A stretch of 64,000 bases of DNA from assembly GCA_009741485.1 (NCBI GenBank), contig CM019218.1, positions 32,364,387 through 32,428,386 of the forward strand, read 5' to 3'. A program made the position numbers and the translations under genes. This document shows, piece after piece, positions 39,301-52,359 of the stretch. Position 1 is the stretch's first letter; each line of letters opens with the position of its first letter. Source of the stretch: Malurus cyaneus samueli. Taxonomy: Eukaryota; Chordata; Aves; Passeriformes; Maluridae. The notes under the pieces were generated by a model, which was not told the origin of the DNA, ran no database searches, and worked only from the letters and a program-made list of their open reading frames with translations.

Positions 39301-42300
39301 TTCTGCTGAATCCATGTGGAACACACAATAGAGTTTTAGGAGTTCTTAGAGCATACTTCCATAAAGACAAGCTAGAAATCATAGAGGGATACCATGAAAC
39401 AGTATCTGAGAGCACCATATGGAGTACACAGTGAAAAAGAGAGGAAATATCGCTTGACCTGCTGTTTACTGGTCACAATGACAGGATGCACAGTAACTTT
39501 TTTCTTCTGGTAGGTAAAGTAAGGTAAATAAAATTAACAGCAACCCACAACTTGCTCCTGCTGAAAGCTGGCGTGAGTCTGTACTGCCTGTAAATGTGCA
39601 CATCTGCTAGTCAAGATAGCCACTAATTTCATACAGTTAATTGAATGTTTACAAAACAAAGGATCCTTCTGTTAAAAGGCTCAGGAATTAAAGGGTGCCT
39701 CTGCAGTCTAATACTCAAAAATGTACCATGAAATAAGCAAAGGGCTTTGAGCTGATCTTTAAAAAAAAAAAAATCTATAATAGGTGCCATAAAAGATGTG
39801 CTAAAACCTCTTTAAAACTACAAAGAAACTGCAACATAACAACTGCCTGAAACAAAATAGAAGAATTAATCCACCCCGTAAGGTCTTATTTAGTTTGCTT
39901 TAACAAAATCTGTAAAGCCTATTGCTCTGCTGTTCTAATGATGTAGGCTAAGACACAGGAGATAAGAAAAGCCAAGACACTGAAAGCTGTTGTAAAACTA
40001 GGTCACTGTTAAATTAAACATTTTATGAAAAATAGAACCTGCTTGCACAATCTGAAAACCTCTTCGCTTTTTTCATGCCCTCAGCCAGAGAGAGACACTT
40101 ACTCCTCTTTATTGCCTCCATAAAAAAATCACCGCTTTAGTGACGTCTCAGCACCCACCCAGAGCCAGCAGCTCCATTTTTCTTGTAATTAACAGCTATT
40201 GAATATTTATGAAGTAAGTGCTACAGGGTAACAGTTACTCATTGGATCAACAACGCTGTTGGTTTGCAAACTGAAAGGAAAACACTGGCCCTACCTCAGA
40301 GCACCGCAACCACTGCAGCTGCAGCAGCTTCTGCTTTTCCCAGCTTTTCAAGCACCGGGAGAAGACGATGGTACTGGCAGAAAGTTAGCGATATCTACTC
40401 CTCCTTTTTTCAGATGATCACAGGGGAACATGCTGTGCTGTAACTCTTCACCATGTAAAGAAGCTGTTGGAATACCCTGGAGACTCCCACTGTTGAGCTG
40501 TGAGTAAGAGTTAGCACAAGCGCTGTGAGCATGTATAACTCTAGTGGCAGCCACGATATGCAGGGGTTGAAAGCTGTACATTTTGAAGCTGATAAAATAA
40601 TCTCTTTACAGCATTGAGGATAATACAGCTTTGGGAGGGCATTACTAGGCATGGGGGTAGTTTTCTACCACTGCCGCCTTCAATAGGAGACAGAATAACT
40701 TTATAAAAGGTGTGGTTTTGTCATTGAAATCAGTCTCTGGGATCAAGAAAAGCTGACCAAATATTTTCAATAGGAAATGTTAGTGAAAATGAAAATCTAG
40801 CTCAGGTTCTTCAGTTTTAATGATGTATCATTAAGGACAGGTGATGTTCCATACTTGGCGTGGACCATGGTGGTGTCTTCTGGGTTTTACATCTCATCAT
40901 GTAATACAGCAGAAAGAGAACAATAAAACTCTGCCCTCCTGGCCAGAAAAACACATGGCAGTCCCCCCCCAATGCATTCTTCCCCAGTGTTTATTGAGCA
41001 TACCAGTGTTTCAGATGCAAGGTTTTTTCTGCAAACATTGCTGTATTAATAGTTCTACATCAACTTGAGAAGCCCCACTGATCTAAACGGAACTGTTTCT
41101 GCATCTCTAATCATACTCATCAAACTGCTGGACTCTCCCGCTGGGAAAAAGACTAAACTGAGAAACAATCGCTGTGATGAACCAAGTCTGACTACATTGT
41201 TTTCAGCATAAGGATCAATGAAAATACAGTGCTAGCTTGGTTTCATCTGGTTTTAATTATGTATCATTAATTTTAGTAGTTAATGCATGACAGTAAAAAA
41301 TGTTGTTATGCCATTTTTCTTCATGCCATTTATTACTTCAAGGGACCAAGTTACTACTAGAAAGAAGCCACTAGGCAAAGATTCACTTAATTATAGTATA
41401 AAATGGAGAAGTAGGGAATGAAATATTATCCAAACCTGAAACACCATTAAAATTGTACTTATTTATAATCTGACTTTCCTTTCATTTGTACTTTTTTGTT
41501 ACAATTTCTTCTGTTAAGCATGGTTAAAATAAGCATGGAGGTCACTTTTGCTTTAATGTTTCCATTCAGCTTCATTTCTTAGCATCACGTGCTGCTGTAG
41601 TATGGTAATATTCAGGCTGGATATACTTCCAGGAAACATACTGGTAATTTTCTTTGAAATGTAATGTTAATGCACACGTGAAATATTTTCTATCTATCTT
41701 TGACAACAGCATTTCTATAGAACTTGCCTTTTAGTCTGAGTTAACCTGATATATTTAAGCACTTAGATTTGTTGACTACTGCATGCACACGCCTTTGAGG
41801 GAGTTGACTGCGTCGTGCAGTCTTGGAACAATTTTTCCTGGAGAGACCTGATATAAGACACTGAAATATTTCATCATTGATATTACATGTAGTCATACTC
41901 CAGTATAACTCAATATATCTACTGATTTAAAATGTTTTCCTGAGAAAAACCTCTGTAAAAAAGGAAACCTTTATTTCCTAGGTAGCTATTCTCTCTTTTC
42001 GCCCTTTGCCAGACAACTTTTTGTGGCAAATAATATATAACATTCTTGGATTAATCCAAAGTTGATGAAAAGCAGTTGAAATTCAAACTTGATATAAAGG
42101 AAAATATTATTTAGCTTGATTTTATTTCAAAAAATTATCCCAGAAATATCCTGTGATGTTTAAGAGGTGCATCCTCTTTGAACAAAAAAATCAGGGAAGG
42201 TCCATCAAGCTCAAAACGTTTTAACCTGCCACAGAAGTTTTTAAATGTCCACAGCTGAAATCTGAACTGAATCAATTGAATGAACACCCTGTAAAGCCCA

Positions 42301-42654
42301 GTAAAACAAGCTTGTGTGAGGCCTAACTGCAGAATTTTGCCACTAAGATGCAATTTTGAGTGGGATAGGGAAATAAATGTATAGTTTGTGTTGATGAAGG
42401 GCCCTTTTGAAGAAGCATGTACAAACTCTGCAGGTTAGAACCTGGCATTTGCAAGACTAAGGAAGGAGTAGCCAGTAATGGTAAAAATGGAGATATGGAT
42501 CCAGTAGAAATGGAAGTGATGCACAGTTGAACTAGAAATAATCTTTTCTTATGAATTTAACATTTTAATTATTGCAGCAGTTTAGTGTACCAGACATTAC
42601 CAGAAAATGTGCTGGGCACACTAAAGCCACAAAATAACAGGACATCACTGTTGC

Positions 42655-42682
42655 ATTGACAGTGCACTGTTGCACTGTCAAT
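42655..42682. repeat. Perfect 12-bp hairpin
   Basis: ATTGACAGTGCA (42655-42666), a CTGT loop and the exact reverse complement (42671-42682) form a compact stem. Flanking bases extend partial pairing: TGC 42652-42654 with GCA 42685-42687, and ATAAC near 42633 with GTTAT near 42693. It lies about 630 bp upstream of the RGS6 CpG island. I do not recognise it as a known microRNA. Confidence 0.75.
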
Positions 42683-43495
42683 TAGCAGGGTTATGAAATA
42701 TACACCTAGTTTTGGTAAGATCCAGGATGTTAGGAAATGCAGCTGACAGCCTCATTGTAAAGAGTTTCAGCTGTGCTAATGAGTCTGATGTGTGGGAACC
42801 AGACCTTGAAAACTCACAAACTTTGGCACAGAGATGGGTATGGGTGCCTCCTGTCAATGGTCTCCCCTAGCGCATTCCAACACAGGGCTGCAAGATCTGA
42901 GGGTCAGTTTTAGGGCAAGTTGGGCTTTACTTGCCTTCTGGAGAAAAAGGAATAAAAATCTCCTCCAACAGAGAAATCGGCGGATAATGCCCCTAGGAAG
43001 TATGCAAGCTACTTTGTTCACCTAATTAATTTCACCAAGGAAATTCATCCTAGCCAACAGCAGTGTCTTTTGCCCATGGAACAGTTTGTGTAAAAGATCT
43101 GGTTTTCCGAGCCATTTTGTTGGTTTTGTGGTACCTGCTAAGATCAATGATTCTGTGCAGAGTCCTGAACTCCTTGTGAGCCGAGGCTGTTGGAGGAATG
43201 GGACCAAAAGATGAGGCTTTCCTGGATTCAGATGCCAGACAGGCAGACTTTTGCCGAACACTTTAATTGTGCAATTCAACTCAACAAGATTCTAAGAAAG
43301 ATACAAGGCCTTGCCTTCGGCTCCATCACTTCCTCCCGGGCTATGCCGGATGCCCCACCAGCGGCTGGGGTGGCGGGACACGGGGGCTGAAATTTCCCCG
43401 CGTCACCGCCAAAGGGCGACCGGCTCGGTACGGGGGAAAGCGGCGCCGGGGCCGGGCGGGGCGCGCGCCTGGGCCGCCCGCAGCGGGCGCTGGTG

Positions 43496-43600
43496 CGGCT
43501 GGGACGGGGCTGGGGCTGGGGCTGGGGCTGGCTAGGGCTGGGCTGGGCCCGGGACGGGGCTGGGCTGGGCTGGGGTTGGGCCGGGGCTGGGCCGTCCCCG
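43496..43600 (+). repeat. GGGGCT-type G-run tract in promoter
   Basis: Irregular repeats of GGGGCT and GGGCTG with more than ten runs of three or four G on the + (sense) strand. G-quadruplex formation is chemically plausible. The tract lies about 300-400 bp upstream of the predicted first-exon donor. Confidence 0.85.
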
Positions 43601-43639
43601 CCCCCGCCCGCCCGGCGGCGGGCTCGGCGGAGGGTCGGG

Positions 43640-43898
43640 GGGCGGCAGCGAGGGGCCGGGCCGGGCGGGGCGCGGTGTGCCCGCTGCGCTCCGGTCGCAG
43701 CAGCTTCGCCCCGGCCTCCGTCCCTGCCGCAGCCGGAGGGGCGCTGAGGAGAGCGGGAGGTTTTTGGAAGAGGCGCGCCGAGGAGCCTCGGGCAGACCGC
43801 CGGCCCCGCCCGCAAGCTCACGCTATGCTGCGGGCGCTTCGCCGTCCCTGAGGAGAGGCGAAGGGGCGGCAGGGGACGGCGGCGGCGCGGTTGCCAAG
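43640..43898 (+). other. RGS6: Predicted RGS6 untranslated first exon
   Basis: The 3' boundary is supported by a donor at GCCAAG|GTAATG (GT at 43899) within the CpG island. The 5' end is a guess, because CpG-island promoters lack a fixed start signal. The exon is expected to be non-coding since the RGS6 initiator ATG lies in the next exon, 15.7 kb downstream. Other possible donors nearby, such as CAG|GTGTGA at 44298, cannot be excluded. Confidence 0.45.
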
Positions 43899-44095
43899 GT
43901 AATGGGAGTGGGCTGCTCTCCTCGCCGTCTTTTCCCCGCTTATCCGCATCTGTGTGGCGAGTGGTTGTCACTGGGCTCTGCCCTAGCAGCGGGATCCCGG
44001 TGCTGGTCCCGCCGCAGAGAGCGGAGCGCCGAGCCCCGTGCATGGGAGTTCGCTCCCCGTCGGTAGTAGCGGACAGGTGCAAGGCGCGTGTTCTG

Positions 44096-44125
44096 CGTGT
44101 GTGTCTGTGTGTGTTTGTGCCTGTG
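44096..44125. repeat. Interrupted (TG)n tract
   Basis: GCGTGTGTGTCTGTGTGTGT followed by TTGTGCCTGTG. A short interrupted dinucleotide repeat inside the CpG island. Confidence 0.8.
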
Positions 44126-44702
44126 ACGCCCCGCCGGGGAGGCCATGCCCTGCCCGGGCCATGCGGGACCCCCGAGAGCTCCGCGGCTGCGGTTCACCCT
44201 CCCGCGGGTCCCGGGGCCGGCGGTGCTCGGCGCTGTCCGGGCCATGCGGGGGTGCCCACGCCCCGCGGGGCGCGGCTCAGGGCGCGGTGTCCCGGCAGGT
44301 GTGAGGGCAGTGCCCGGGGAGCCGGAGCTCGGTGGGGCCACAGGACATGTTGTGGTGCCTAGGTCTTTCCGAAGAAGGCCTCGGAGAAGGACGAGGTGGG
44401 GCAAGTACTGGGGTACCGCTTGAAGGGGGAGCTGGTGCCCTGTGGGAAAACTTGGAAACTGTTTCGCTTCGGTAGCGTATTGCAATAATACACTTCTATC
44501 CGCCGACAAAGTGCGTTTGCATGAAGACAGATCGGTGTGTGAGAGTAAAGCTGCCAGGCACTCTCCTCCCAGAATCTTAATCTCCTGTGACACTGAAAGC
44601 GTCTTCTTAGTCACTAGCTGTGATGGCATAAGTCGAGGAGTGTGTTGCAGGGCCAGTAAGAAGCGTCAAGTGTCTTTTTCCTGAGGAAGGTGCTGATTTT
44701 CG

Positions 44703-44842
44703 TATAAATAACGACACGCTGCCACTTGTGCGCTGCAGACATAATAACAGCCAGGGCTGCCGCTCCGAGGAGCCGAGTCCGCCTGTGGCTGTGAGCCTGG
44801 CGTCCCGTCTGCACCGGCGCTGCCCTCGCTGGGACGCTTTGG
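44703..44842 (+). promoter_or_regulatory. RGS6: Possible alternative TATA promoter and first exon
   Basis: TATAAATA at 44703-44710 lies just downstream of the CpG island. A start about 25-32 bases downstream would fall near 44733-44740. From there, GC-rich sequence runs to a near-perfect donor, TTTGG|GTAAGT (GT at 44843), giving a leader exon of roughly 105 bases. Alternatively, the GCGCTGCAG just before it could be an acceptor, making this an internal leader exon. Human RGS6 is known to have several 5' ends, so a second first exon is reasonable, but transcription is not shown here. Confidence 0.4.
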
Positions 44843-47800
44843 GTAAGTGTGGGCTTCCTTCAGCTGACCTAAAAGGGACTTGCCACAACTGCGCCCCAGC
44901 TGTAGCCTGTGTGCTACATGATGCTTCCCTGAAATTAGAGATATGCATAATTGCTCTTGATTGAATTTTGACTTGACTACCAGTGTGTAGGGATGGGAAA
45001 GGAGGAAAATTTGTCTTTGATAAATAAAGTCATACTATGGAACTCACGTTTGTCGTGTTGCAGTAGATATTGGTGGTTTCCTGTCCCAAAGAAAGCTCTC
45101 TTTCCTGCGTGTTTCTGTGTTTTTGGAGGAAATGCTTTGTGAGCTGTGAGTATGAAAAGTGCTTTCTAAAGGTATAGTGGTTTTTGGAATTGCTTGCTGG
45201 AGAGCACACTGAAAGAGGTTAACTGTAGTTTAAAGCTTTGGGGATTTTAGACCTTTGATGTCATCCTAAATATTCTCCAGGTCCATTTGGGATTTATTTT
45301 TGAGTAGAAGTTTGTGTATATTTATCCGATAATTTTCCTTTATTATTTTTTAAAATTTTGTTTTAAAGCTGGTTTTGTTCTTGCAGGTCAGAACAGCTAG
45401 AAATTTTTTACTATGTTTACTATTATGATCCATAATACTTACTGACCAGCTGATTTGGAACACTTCCATTGTACTTCTTTGTAAATCTGCTTTAAAAGAG
45501 GTCAGATGTTGAAGAGCAATTATTGACTTGGGGGCATATGGTTACAAGGACAGAATAATAGTGTTCATTGCTTGAATGTGTGTGAAATGCTGAAGAACTG
45601 TTTAGACTCATCCAGTATTGACTTTGTTTTTTAGATGAGCTGTTCCTTTTTTTTTAATGGCCTGACTGATACAACAATTGATGGCAAACGTTCCAATTTC
45701 CTTCCTAACTGGCTACAAGTGTGATGCATTAGATAGCCCTTTTTTCCCCATTCTGAACTGTATTAGAGGGAAAAATAGTAATTTGCTACACGTTATACTG
45801 AGGTTTATGGTAATAGAAGATTGCTGTTCTCCTGAATGATTTTTCTGTGTTATTTTTTTTTTTCTTCTAAGGGAAGTTGCAATAGGCTGCTGCATAGACT
45901 AATTGTCACTGCTGCTTACTTTGGTTTATCTCTGACAGTTCTTATGATGCAGGTAGTGCAGATATCTGTTTTAATCAATGATGCCTGCCGAGAAGAGGAA
46001 AAGGTGTGTCCTCTTAAAGCAGCAGTTTCTTCCTTGCTAATCACCTACAAGGTGTTTCAGTGTCTAGCATGTAATTCTGGTGGAGCACACTTGGTGTGAT
46101 AGAGGTGAGCAGAGCACTCTTCATTCATTGCAGTAACTCTGCTTTTGTTAATGCTTCTGGGGCAGCTGAGGAAAGCTGAACGTATGGACAGGAAATGCTA
46201 GGCTTTGTTGTCCCTTCGAGCAGCCAAGAAGGGGAGAGAAGGAGAGGGCAGTCCTGTCCCAGCAGACTGCAGCAAACTAACAGATGGCAGGGAAAGAGAA
46301 GAAGCTAATATACGTGGAGTAGCAGGAAGAGAAAATAGCTGCAGTGTGTCATTTTACCATGGTACGATAGGATGCTGTGTTAGTCCATGGTGAAACTTCA
46401 GGATTTTGCATTGCTATGGCTCAGGCTTCCTAACAGAAACACTAGAGTCTTGTGGGGTGATGATTTCTTTTCTTTCCTCAGTATATCATGATAGAAGTCC
46501 TCAGCTTTTCAAGAACAAGGGTAACTAACCTGTGGGCTTTGGCTGGGTATACCTTTAAAATTTGAATCAAACAATGCAGTTGTATAGTGTCAGCAGAACA
46601 AGAGTGAACTGCACTTTCCGTGCCCAATGTTGCAAGAGTACAGTTTTGCCCTTATGATGGGTTATTGTGTTATTTGTTCTCATTATCTGGAGCTCTCTCA
46701 CCTAGGCTCTCTAGAGAGGGGAGATTGTAGGAACAAACAGGTCCACTTCACCAAGCTGCCCTGGACGGTTCAGGTTACAAACATTTCTCTTAGTTGTCAG
46801 AACTGAACTACTCTTAGTTCCTCCTGGGACTCTTCTCAACATTTTCATGGCTGCATTATTATCTAGCTCAATTCACACCATGGCATTATAATTGCAAGGA
46901 AACCTGGGTAGAATAAGAAAATTATGTTGATGATTGGAAGGGAGTTTTTTCATGTCAGTCTGAGAACTGCTGTTCCCAGTTCCCAGGTAAGATAGCACCC
47001 TGCCATGTGAAGTATCAAACAGCATGGTGGCCCTCTGCTGTTACTAAAGGTGTAGTAGTATTTTTAACCCTGTTCAATTGCAGCTCGGTCTGTGTGAGAC
47101 AAGCTGACCAGAGCTGTGCTGGTCAAGCACATTTCAGAAACATCTGGGTGGCTGTAGGTGGTGATAGATACGGTCTTGGTTTTTTTTTTTTTTCTGAAGC
47201 ATCTGGTCAGTTACTTTGTTCCTTTGAAGTTATACATCTGACTTGCTCAGGCTACAAAATTTCCTCTTTGCATCTTTGAGCACTTACATATAGTTGTCTT
47301 TATATTCTGAACTGTATTATTGTGTTTCTACATCCCGAAATCTATTTTTCTTCCGCAATTTCTGCCTCCATTCTTCATCTCTTTCTGTCTGGTGACTGAG
47401 AGCAATGCTTGCATTGTGGTGGTGGTGGTAGATTCATGGGGGCTTAGAGGTGGCTTTGAAAAATTCAGTGTGTCTTTATATTTTTGAAAGATAATAATAG
47501 ATGTATCATGGAGAGTTCTAAACTGTTTGATTACAACTTTCCTTTAATAATATAGTGGCTTTTACAGTTTGTAAAGGATGATATTAGTATCCACAGTGTT
47601 TTCTTAATCTCTACAAATTTTACCGTGAAAAGATGTTTTCATGATTTCTGTTACTGTTTCCAGCTGGAGTAATAGCATATTGTGGTGACTGAGGAATGAG
47701 CTAATTTCTGTTGTGCTCCATCTATGAAGAGGAGCAAGAAAGAGGAGCTAATTTTTGTTTTTCTTGTTGGTTGTCAAGCTCTAGAAAGATTGTGGAGTCA

Positions 47801-48305
47801 AGAGAGACTGCTGCTACCCACTTGTGTTGCATCAGATCTCATACTATTTTTTAACATTTCTGTAGCGGGTGGCAAAGACTGCGGAGAGAAGGAAAGAGAG
47901 GAAGATTAAAATTTCAGTGAGCAATAAAGTTCTGACACTTTGACATCCCAGGAGCTCTGCATTGTCATGCTGGAAGCAGCTATCTATTCCTAGACTCAGC
48001 AGCACAGGTGCTGCCCTTTGCCTGTACAGGGTGGTGGGGACCATGAGGTAATGAGAAGGAATTAGTGCTGCACTTCTGTAGGAATCTTAAATTACACACT
48101 ACAAACATTATCCTAGTGGTAAAGGACAGTATTTCATTTTTTCATTGTGCATATAGAACCTGGCATCAGTGGTGGAATGTTCATGGGGTAGTTAAAGATT
48201 CTTGTACTGATTACTACTACTATTCTATGGGCATGTGTGTTAAGCAAATGATAATTAGTGGCTTGAAAGTCAAGGTTTACATTTTTCTCTGTCATTTGTT
48301 ATGTG

Positions 48306-48365
48306 AATGTGAGAAGTCATTTAATTTCACTGTATTTTAGTTTATCATTTTGTAAAAGAAAATAG
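48306..48365 (+). mobile_element. MIR core remnant in RGS6 intron 1
   Basis: ATGTGAGAAGTCATTTAATT, then TCACTGTATTTTAGTTTATC, then ATTTTGTAAAAG, follows the MIR core in order: CAAGTCACTTAACCTCTCTG, TGCCTCAGTTTCCTCATC, TGTAAAATG. Spacing is preserved over about 60 bases. This is an old CORE-SINE relic judged from remembered consensus. Confidence 0.55.
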
Positions 48366-51300
48366 TGTTTTCCTCTGTCACAGATGAGCAACTAGTTTTA
48401 GATTATGTGTTCATCAGTGCAACAGCAATCTGGCAGAGACATGTATTAGCTCAATTTAACAAACTGTCTTCATAGGAGTATTATAGTATTACAGCAGCAG
48501 GAGTAAAGTATTTCAGTATTTATAATGTCTGTAGCCTGGTCCAGTTATGGCATTGGGAAGTTCAGGTTAATGGACCACAGCACTGGGATTTGTAGGCTCT
48601 GCTGAACTCTGTGGGTGTGTGGACTTGAGCTAGCTGGTTCAGGAGTGGCTTAAGTGCTTTTTACATTGCAATTACTGAAGTGATTTGTGTGTAATTTGCA
48701 TCTGAAAAGGCTGTGTGCTGTTGTGATAAACAGCAGGGCAGTGAAATTGTAGTATATTGCATCACATCCTTGAAGTAGAAGGGATGCAACCAGTTGTGTT
48801 CATTTGCACCAAGGATATTTCATGGTGCCACATCTTCAAGGACACCTGTGCTTTTGGGCAGCAAATTTCCCATTTTATTTGATTGCAGGTACTTGCAATT
48901 TTCCATCCTCTTGAGAATGAACAACCAGGAAGAGCTCTCAGCACTTTGGGGCATTTTAAATGAGATTATGCAGTCAGTGATCAATGTGGGGCTGGATTGG
49001 TTCTATCAACTTGCATAAAATTGCTTGAAGGGAATTTCATTTTAGCAAGCTCTGTTTGGAACACGGAGTATAGGTGGGATAAATCTGAATTTGGAATCTA
49101 AGAGGTACTGAGGCCTGTGCTTTGTTTGTTTAGGGTTTTTTTAAATTTTACCATTTTCTTGTCAGTCTGTATTTGAGCATCTATTATTTTGTGCTTCTTC
49201 TCATTCAGTTTTATATTGGAATCAATTTTCTTCTGTTTTTGACTTACTGGATACAGTGTAAAAGACAAAGTGCATCCCATCCCCCAGAAGCAGCTTACTG
49301 AAGCTGCAGTTAGTATTTTCTATGGTACATGAAGGCAAGGCACTTTCAGAGATGGTGTATTTGATGGACCAACTTCATAGAACAGGATGCTCTTAGTAAA
49401 CCTTAACTGATCCAGTGGAAGATTTATATTGAAGGATGGATTAGAAGTCCACCCTCAAGCTCTGTATGATCAGTACAGTTACTCATTTTCCACAGGGAAT
49501 GATTCTAGCCAATAAGTCTGCATCGTTGCAAAACAACAGCTTTGAATACAGCTTCAGCTTTGTACCTGCTGCTCCTTGCAGGCTGATAGGGCTGAATAAA
49601 TATTGCTGGAGTTTGGGATCACCAATACGCATGAAGTTCAAAGTTGAGCTATAGCTCTCTCTTTGCATTTCTAAATTTGTGTAGCACTGACACTTGTTTT
49701 AGTTAAATATTCAGCATATACTTGCTATCACATTCTTTGTAGCTATCCTTGGTAACAGCATGTTGGCTCAGAGCCTTTCCAAGAGGCCTTGCGCTCACAG
49801 CAGTATTATTTTATTGGAACGGAGACTGCTTACCAGTGAACGCTGCAATTTTTTTCTGAATTCTCTGGAAGAGAGGTGGATGTATTGGAGGCAGTTTCTT
49901 CCTGGTATAACATCATTCTAGTCCATTAAAAGTAAATTTAGAATGTGCGACTGCCCATTCTAACAAATTATTTCATAAAGAGAAAAAATTGCCTGGTTAA
50001 CCAGCAATTCATATGTCAATATTCACTACTATCTGTCTCCATTCCACTTTTCCTTCTGGTTATCTTGGGAAGTCAAGGCCTAGTCAAAGTTAGATGCCAA
50101 AGGTTACTTTATATTGACTTCCTCCCCTAGGTTTCCTGGATGGAAGATGCAGATCCAGAGAGTATATTCAGCGTTCTAGAATAGATATTTTTAGATTTAG
50201 ATATATCTAGATTCAAAATAGAGTGTGTGGCAACCTGAGGAAGGGGGATGAAAGTAATCCACATTTGTGGTTTATTGAGAAGCAGTCTGAGCACCTGCCA
50301 GGTGACTGAGGCAGATCACCAGCACCTCACACAGATGGAACAACTGGAACTGTCCATCCTGAATCTTGTCTGTTAGACAAATTACATGACAGTGTAAGCA
50401 CTACCACAGGCGTTGTTAGATGGAGACAAAACTGCTCAAGGCCATGGAGAGCACTGTTTTTGGAGGTGGTATGAGGCCTTGGTGATCCCAGGTTAGCAAT
50501 ATTCTGCTTAGAGCGCCACACCAAGAGTATTCACTCCTTTTATTAACAGACATACATAACTGGAACAGCAAGTGATCGGGAAGAAGTACCTACAGACAGC
50601 TACACATTAGATTACTCAGGGGCTGAGTAACTTGGATTGAGAGCTAGTTTGTTCTAATAGATAGCTGTGCCCATACTGCATATCCTTGACCATAAGGATT
50701 GCAGGTGCTTGCAATCAGCTACTGGCCCTCAGCTGATATCTCTCTCTCCTGAAGATAGAGTGATTATTGTGGATGATTTTTTTTTTCCAGCACAGTGTTT
50801 AAAAAAACCCTGAGATTTTCCTGCAGCAGAGGTTGTGCATTGTAGGACTTAGGACAGCTGTATGGTGTTGCAGGACCTGTTGGGAGACTGTTGCAGCCAT
50901 GGACAAGAAGTAGGAAGCCAAACCCTGTGTAAGATCATCCATGCAGACTTTTGAGAGCAAATCCTGATGATGGAGAATGGTGTTCCCGGAGCTAAATCTG
51001 CTTAGGTTTGCAGCTCTGCAAAAGAGAACCTGGGAGCAATCTAGCATTAAGAACTGTGGGTGATCAGGGGCCCAGAGCTTGCTCCCTGCCCTAGTACTGT
51101 GGGGAAATGTGGACTTACCTGTGGGATGTTTTGAGGCAAGTCTTCCACAGGGAAGCATTTAGTTATTGAAGGGCACTGCACCTTTAGGAAATGTCTGTAA
51201 GGGTAGTACAAATTGGAAATCCCAGCCTTCATCTGGATACCAGTTTCCCTAAAATGAAGAAAAAGGGAGTGTCCTGGAATTGAGTCCTTTCTTCCTGCTC

Positions 51301-52359
51301 TGTCAGAGTGAGGCAAAAGAGTCTTGGCTTGTTCCTTGGCCTAGATGTGTGCCCATTCTTCATCCTGCCAATTGTTGAGTGAGAAAAATGTTGAGCTCCT
51401 GAGCATCATCAAGGGGCTCCCTGTGTGCTGGTACCTAAGAAAGAAGAGGAATGGGGTCGTTTAGAGCCCTTGAATTCTCCCAGTGTGAACAAAACTGCTT
51501 TCCCACAAACAGAGAGGAATTTGTTCGGCAAAAATTTGAACATTAAATGCCGCTGCTGGAATTGTTTATACTTTGTTCCTTAAAAAAGGCAACAGACTTA
51601 GTATTGTTGATAGTACTGCAGTGCTCAGCACTTGCAAGGAGGGGCAGAAGGCCTGGGATCATCTTCTATAGGAAATTATGTTCATAGTAACTTCAGAGTT
51701 ACAATTTCATGTCCAAAACAGTAATTTGAAGGATTTTTAGATGCATTGGAGCTGTACTTCACTGATCAAAAGCAGACTTCCTTCTCTGCCACTCCTTGCA
51801 GGGGAGCAATGCCATGGTATCCAGGGTGGAGCCAGACCTTGGCTGTGTCACTGCTGGTTGTGGGGTGGCTCCCTGTGTGGGAATTCCCTGTCCCTGCTTC
51901 AGTAGCCCTTATGTCCTCTTCATGTGGCTCCGGGAAGGACATGCTTGCAGAGTGTTGACCCACTGGGAATGGTGGTGATGTGCCATGTGTAGCACCAGTG
52001 TTCCCCCTCCTCGCCAGAAAGGGAACTGGTGGAGATGGTGGAGTTTTGATCTCAGCTCCAGTCTTCCTGCCTTTGGTCCATTCAGGTGGGTGTTGTATCA
52101 GTTCCTCTTTGGTAAGTTATTTCACCAATTATGCAGGTTTACTTCTGAAGGAGAAGTAGAGGTGAATTGTGCAGTGCTACAATGAGCACAATTATATATA
52201 CTCTGCTTTTGCACACCAGGAAAAGTGGAGTATATCCTAGGTAGCACCTGGGGATCCTCTGGTTGATGTATTCCCCTTGGTCAATGGGATCAAATTAATG
52301 ACAGGCTATGTGTTGCCTTCCAGTATACACAGCTTGCTTGGTGTGCCCCCGTCCTGGTT

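Larger units (their letters stand above)
35700..43312. other. Intergenic DNA upstream of RGS6
   Basis: No gene is recognised. It holds an A17 run at 37172-37188, a TTATAAGGCGCTTTGAGATC motif at 36320 that resembles the tail of ancient LINE/SINE families, a near-palindrome TCCCTTTGCACAAAGGGA at 38789-38806, and a hairpin listed separately. The TAATTA-type motifs scattered near 40.19 and 41.27 kb could be homeodomain sites but are unremarkable in AT-rich DNA. Confidence 0.5.
43313..44420 (+). promoter_or_regulatory. RGS6: CpG island, predicted RGS6 promoter
   Basis: GC content and CpG density rise sharply at about 43.31 kb and fall again at about 44.42 kb, in contrast to the AT-rich surroundings. 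GC-box-like GGGCGGGG sequences occur near 43455 and 43665. No TATA box is seen inside, as is usual for CpG-island promoters with dispersed starts. Several long open frames here on both strands (for example 43267-43851 + and 43276-44082 -) are products of GC-rich, stop-poor DNA and not genes. Assignment to RGS6 rests on its being the only CpG island upstream of the RGS6 coding exon in this window. Confidence 0.85.

Noticed and set aside
43276..44082. 268-codon minus ORF and 194-codon plus ORF in the CpG island
   Set aside because: GC-rich DNA has few stop codons; frames overlap on both strands, show low-complexity Gly/Ala/Arg/Pro composition and have no domain.
43940..44629. 229-codon minus ORF spanning the CpG island edge
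   Set aside because: Same GC-driven absence of stops, no recognisable protein features and overlap with competing frames.
52082..52112. Possible 27-base micro-exon between CATTCAG and TTTG|GTAAGT
   Set aside because: No coding link to RGS6, and short AG...GTAAGT pairs arise by chance in a 15-kb intron.
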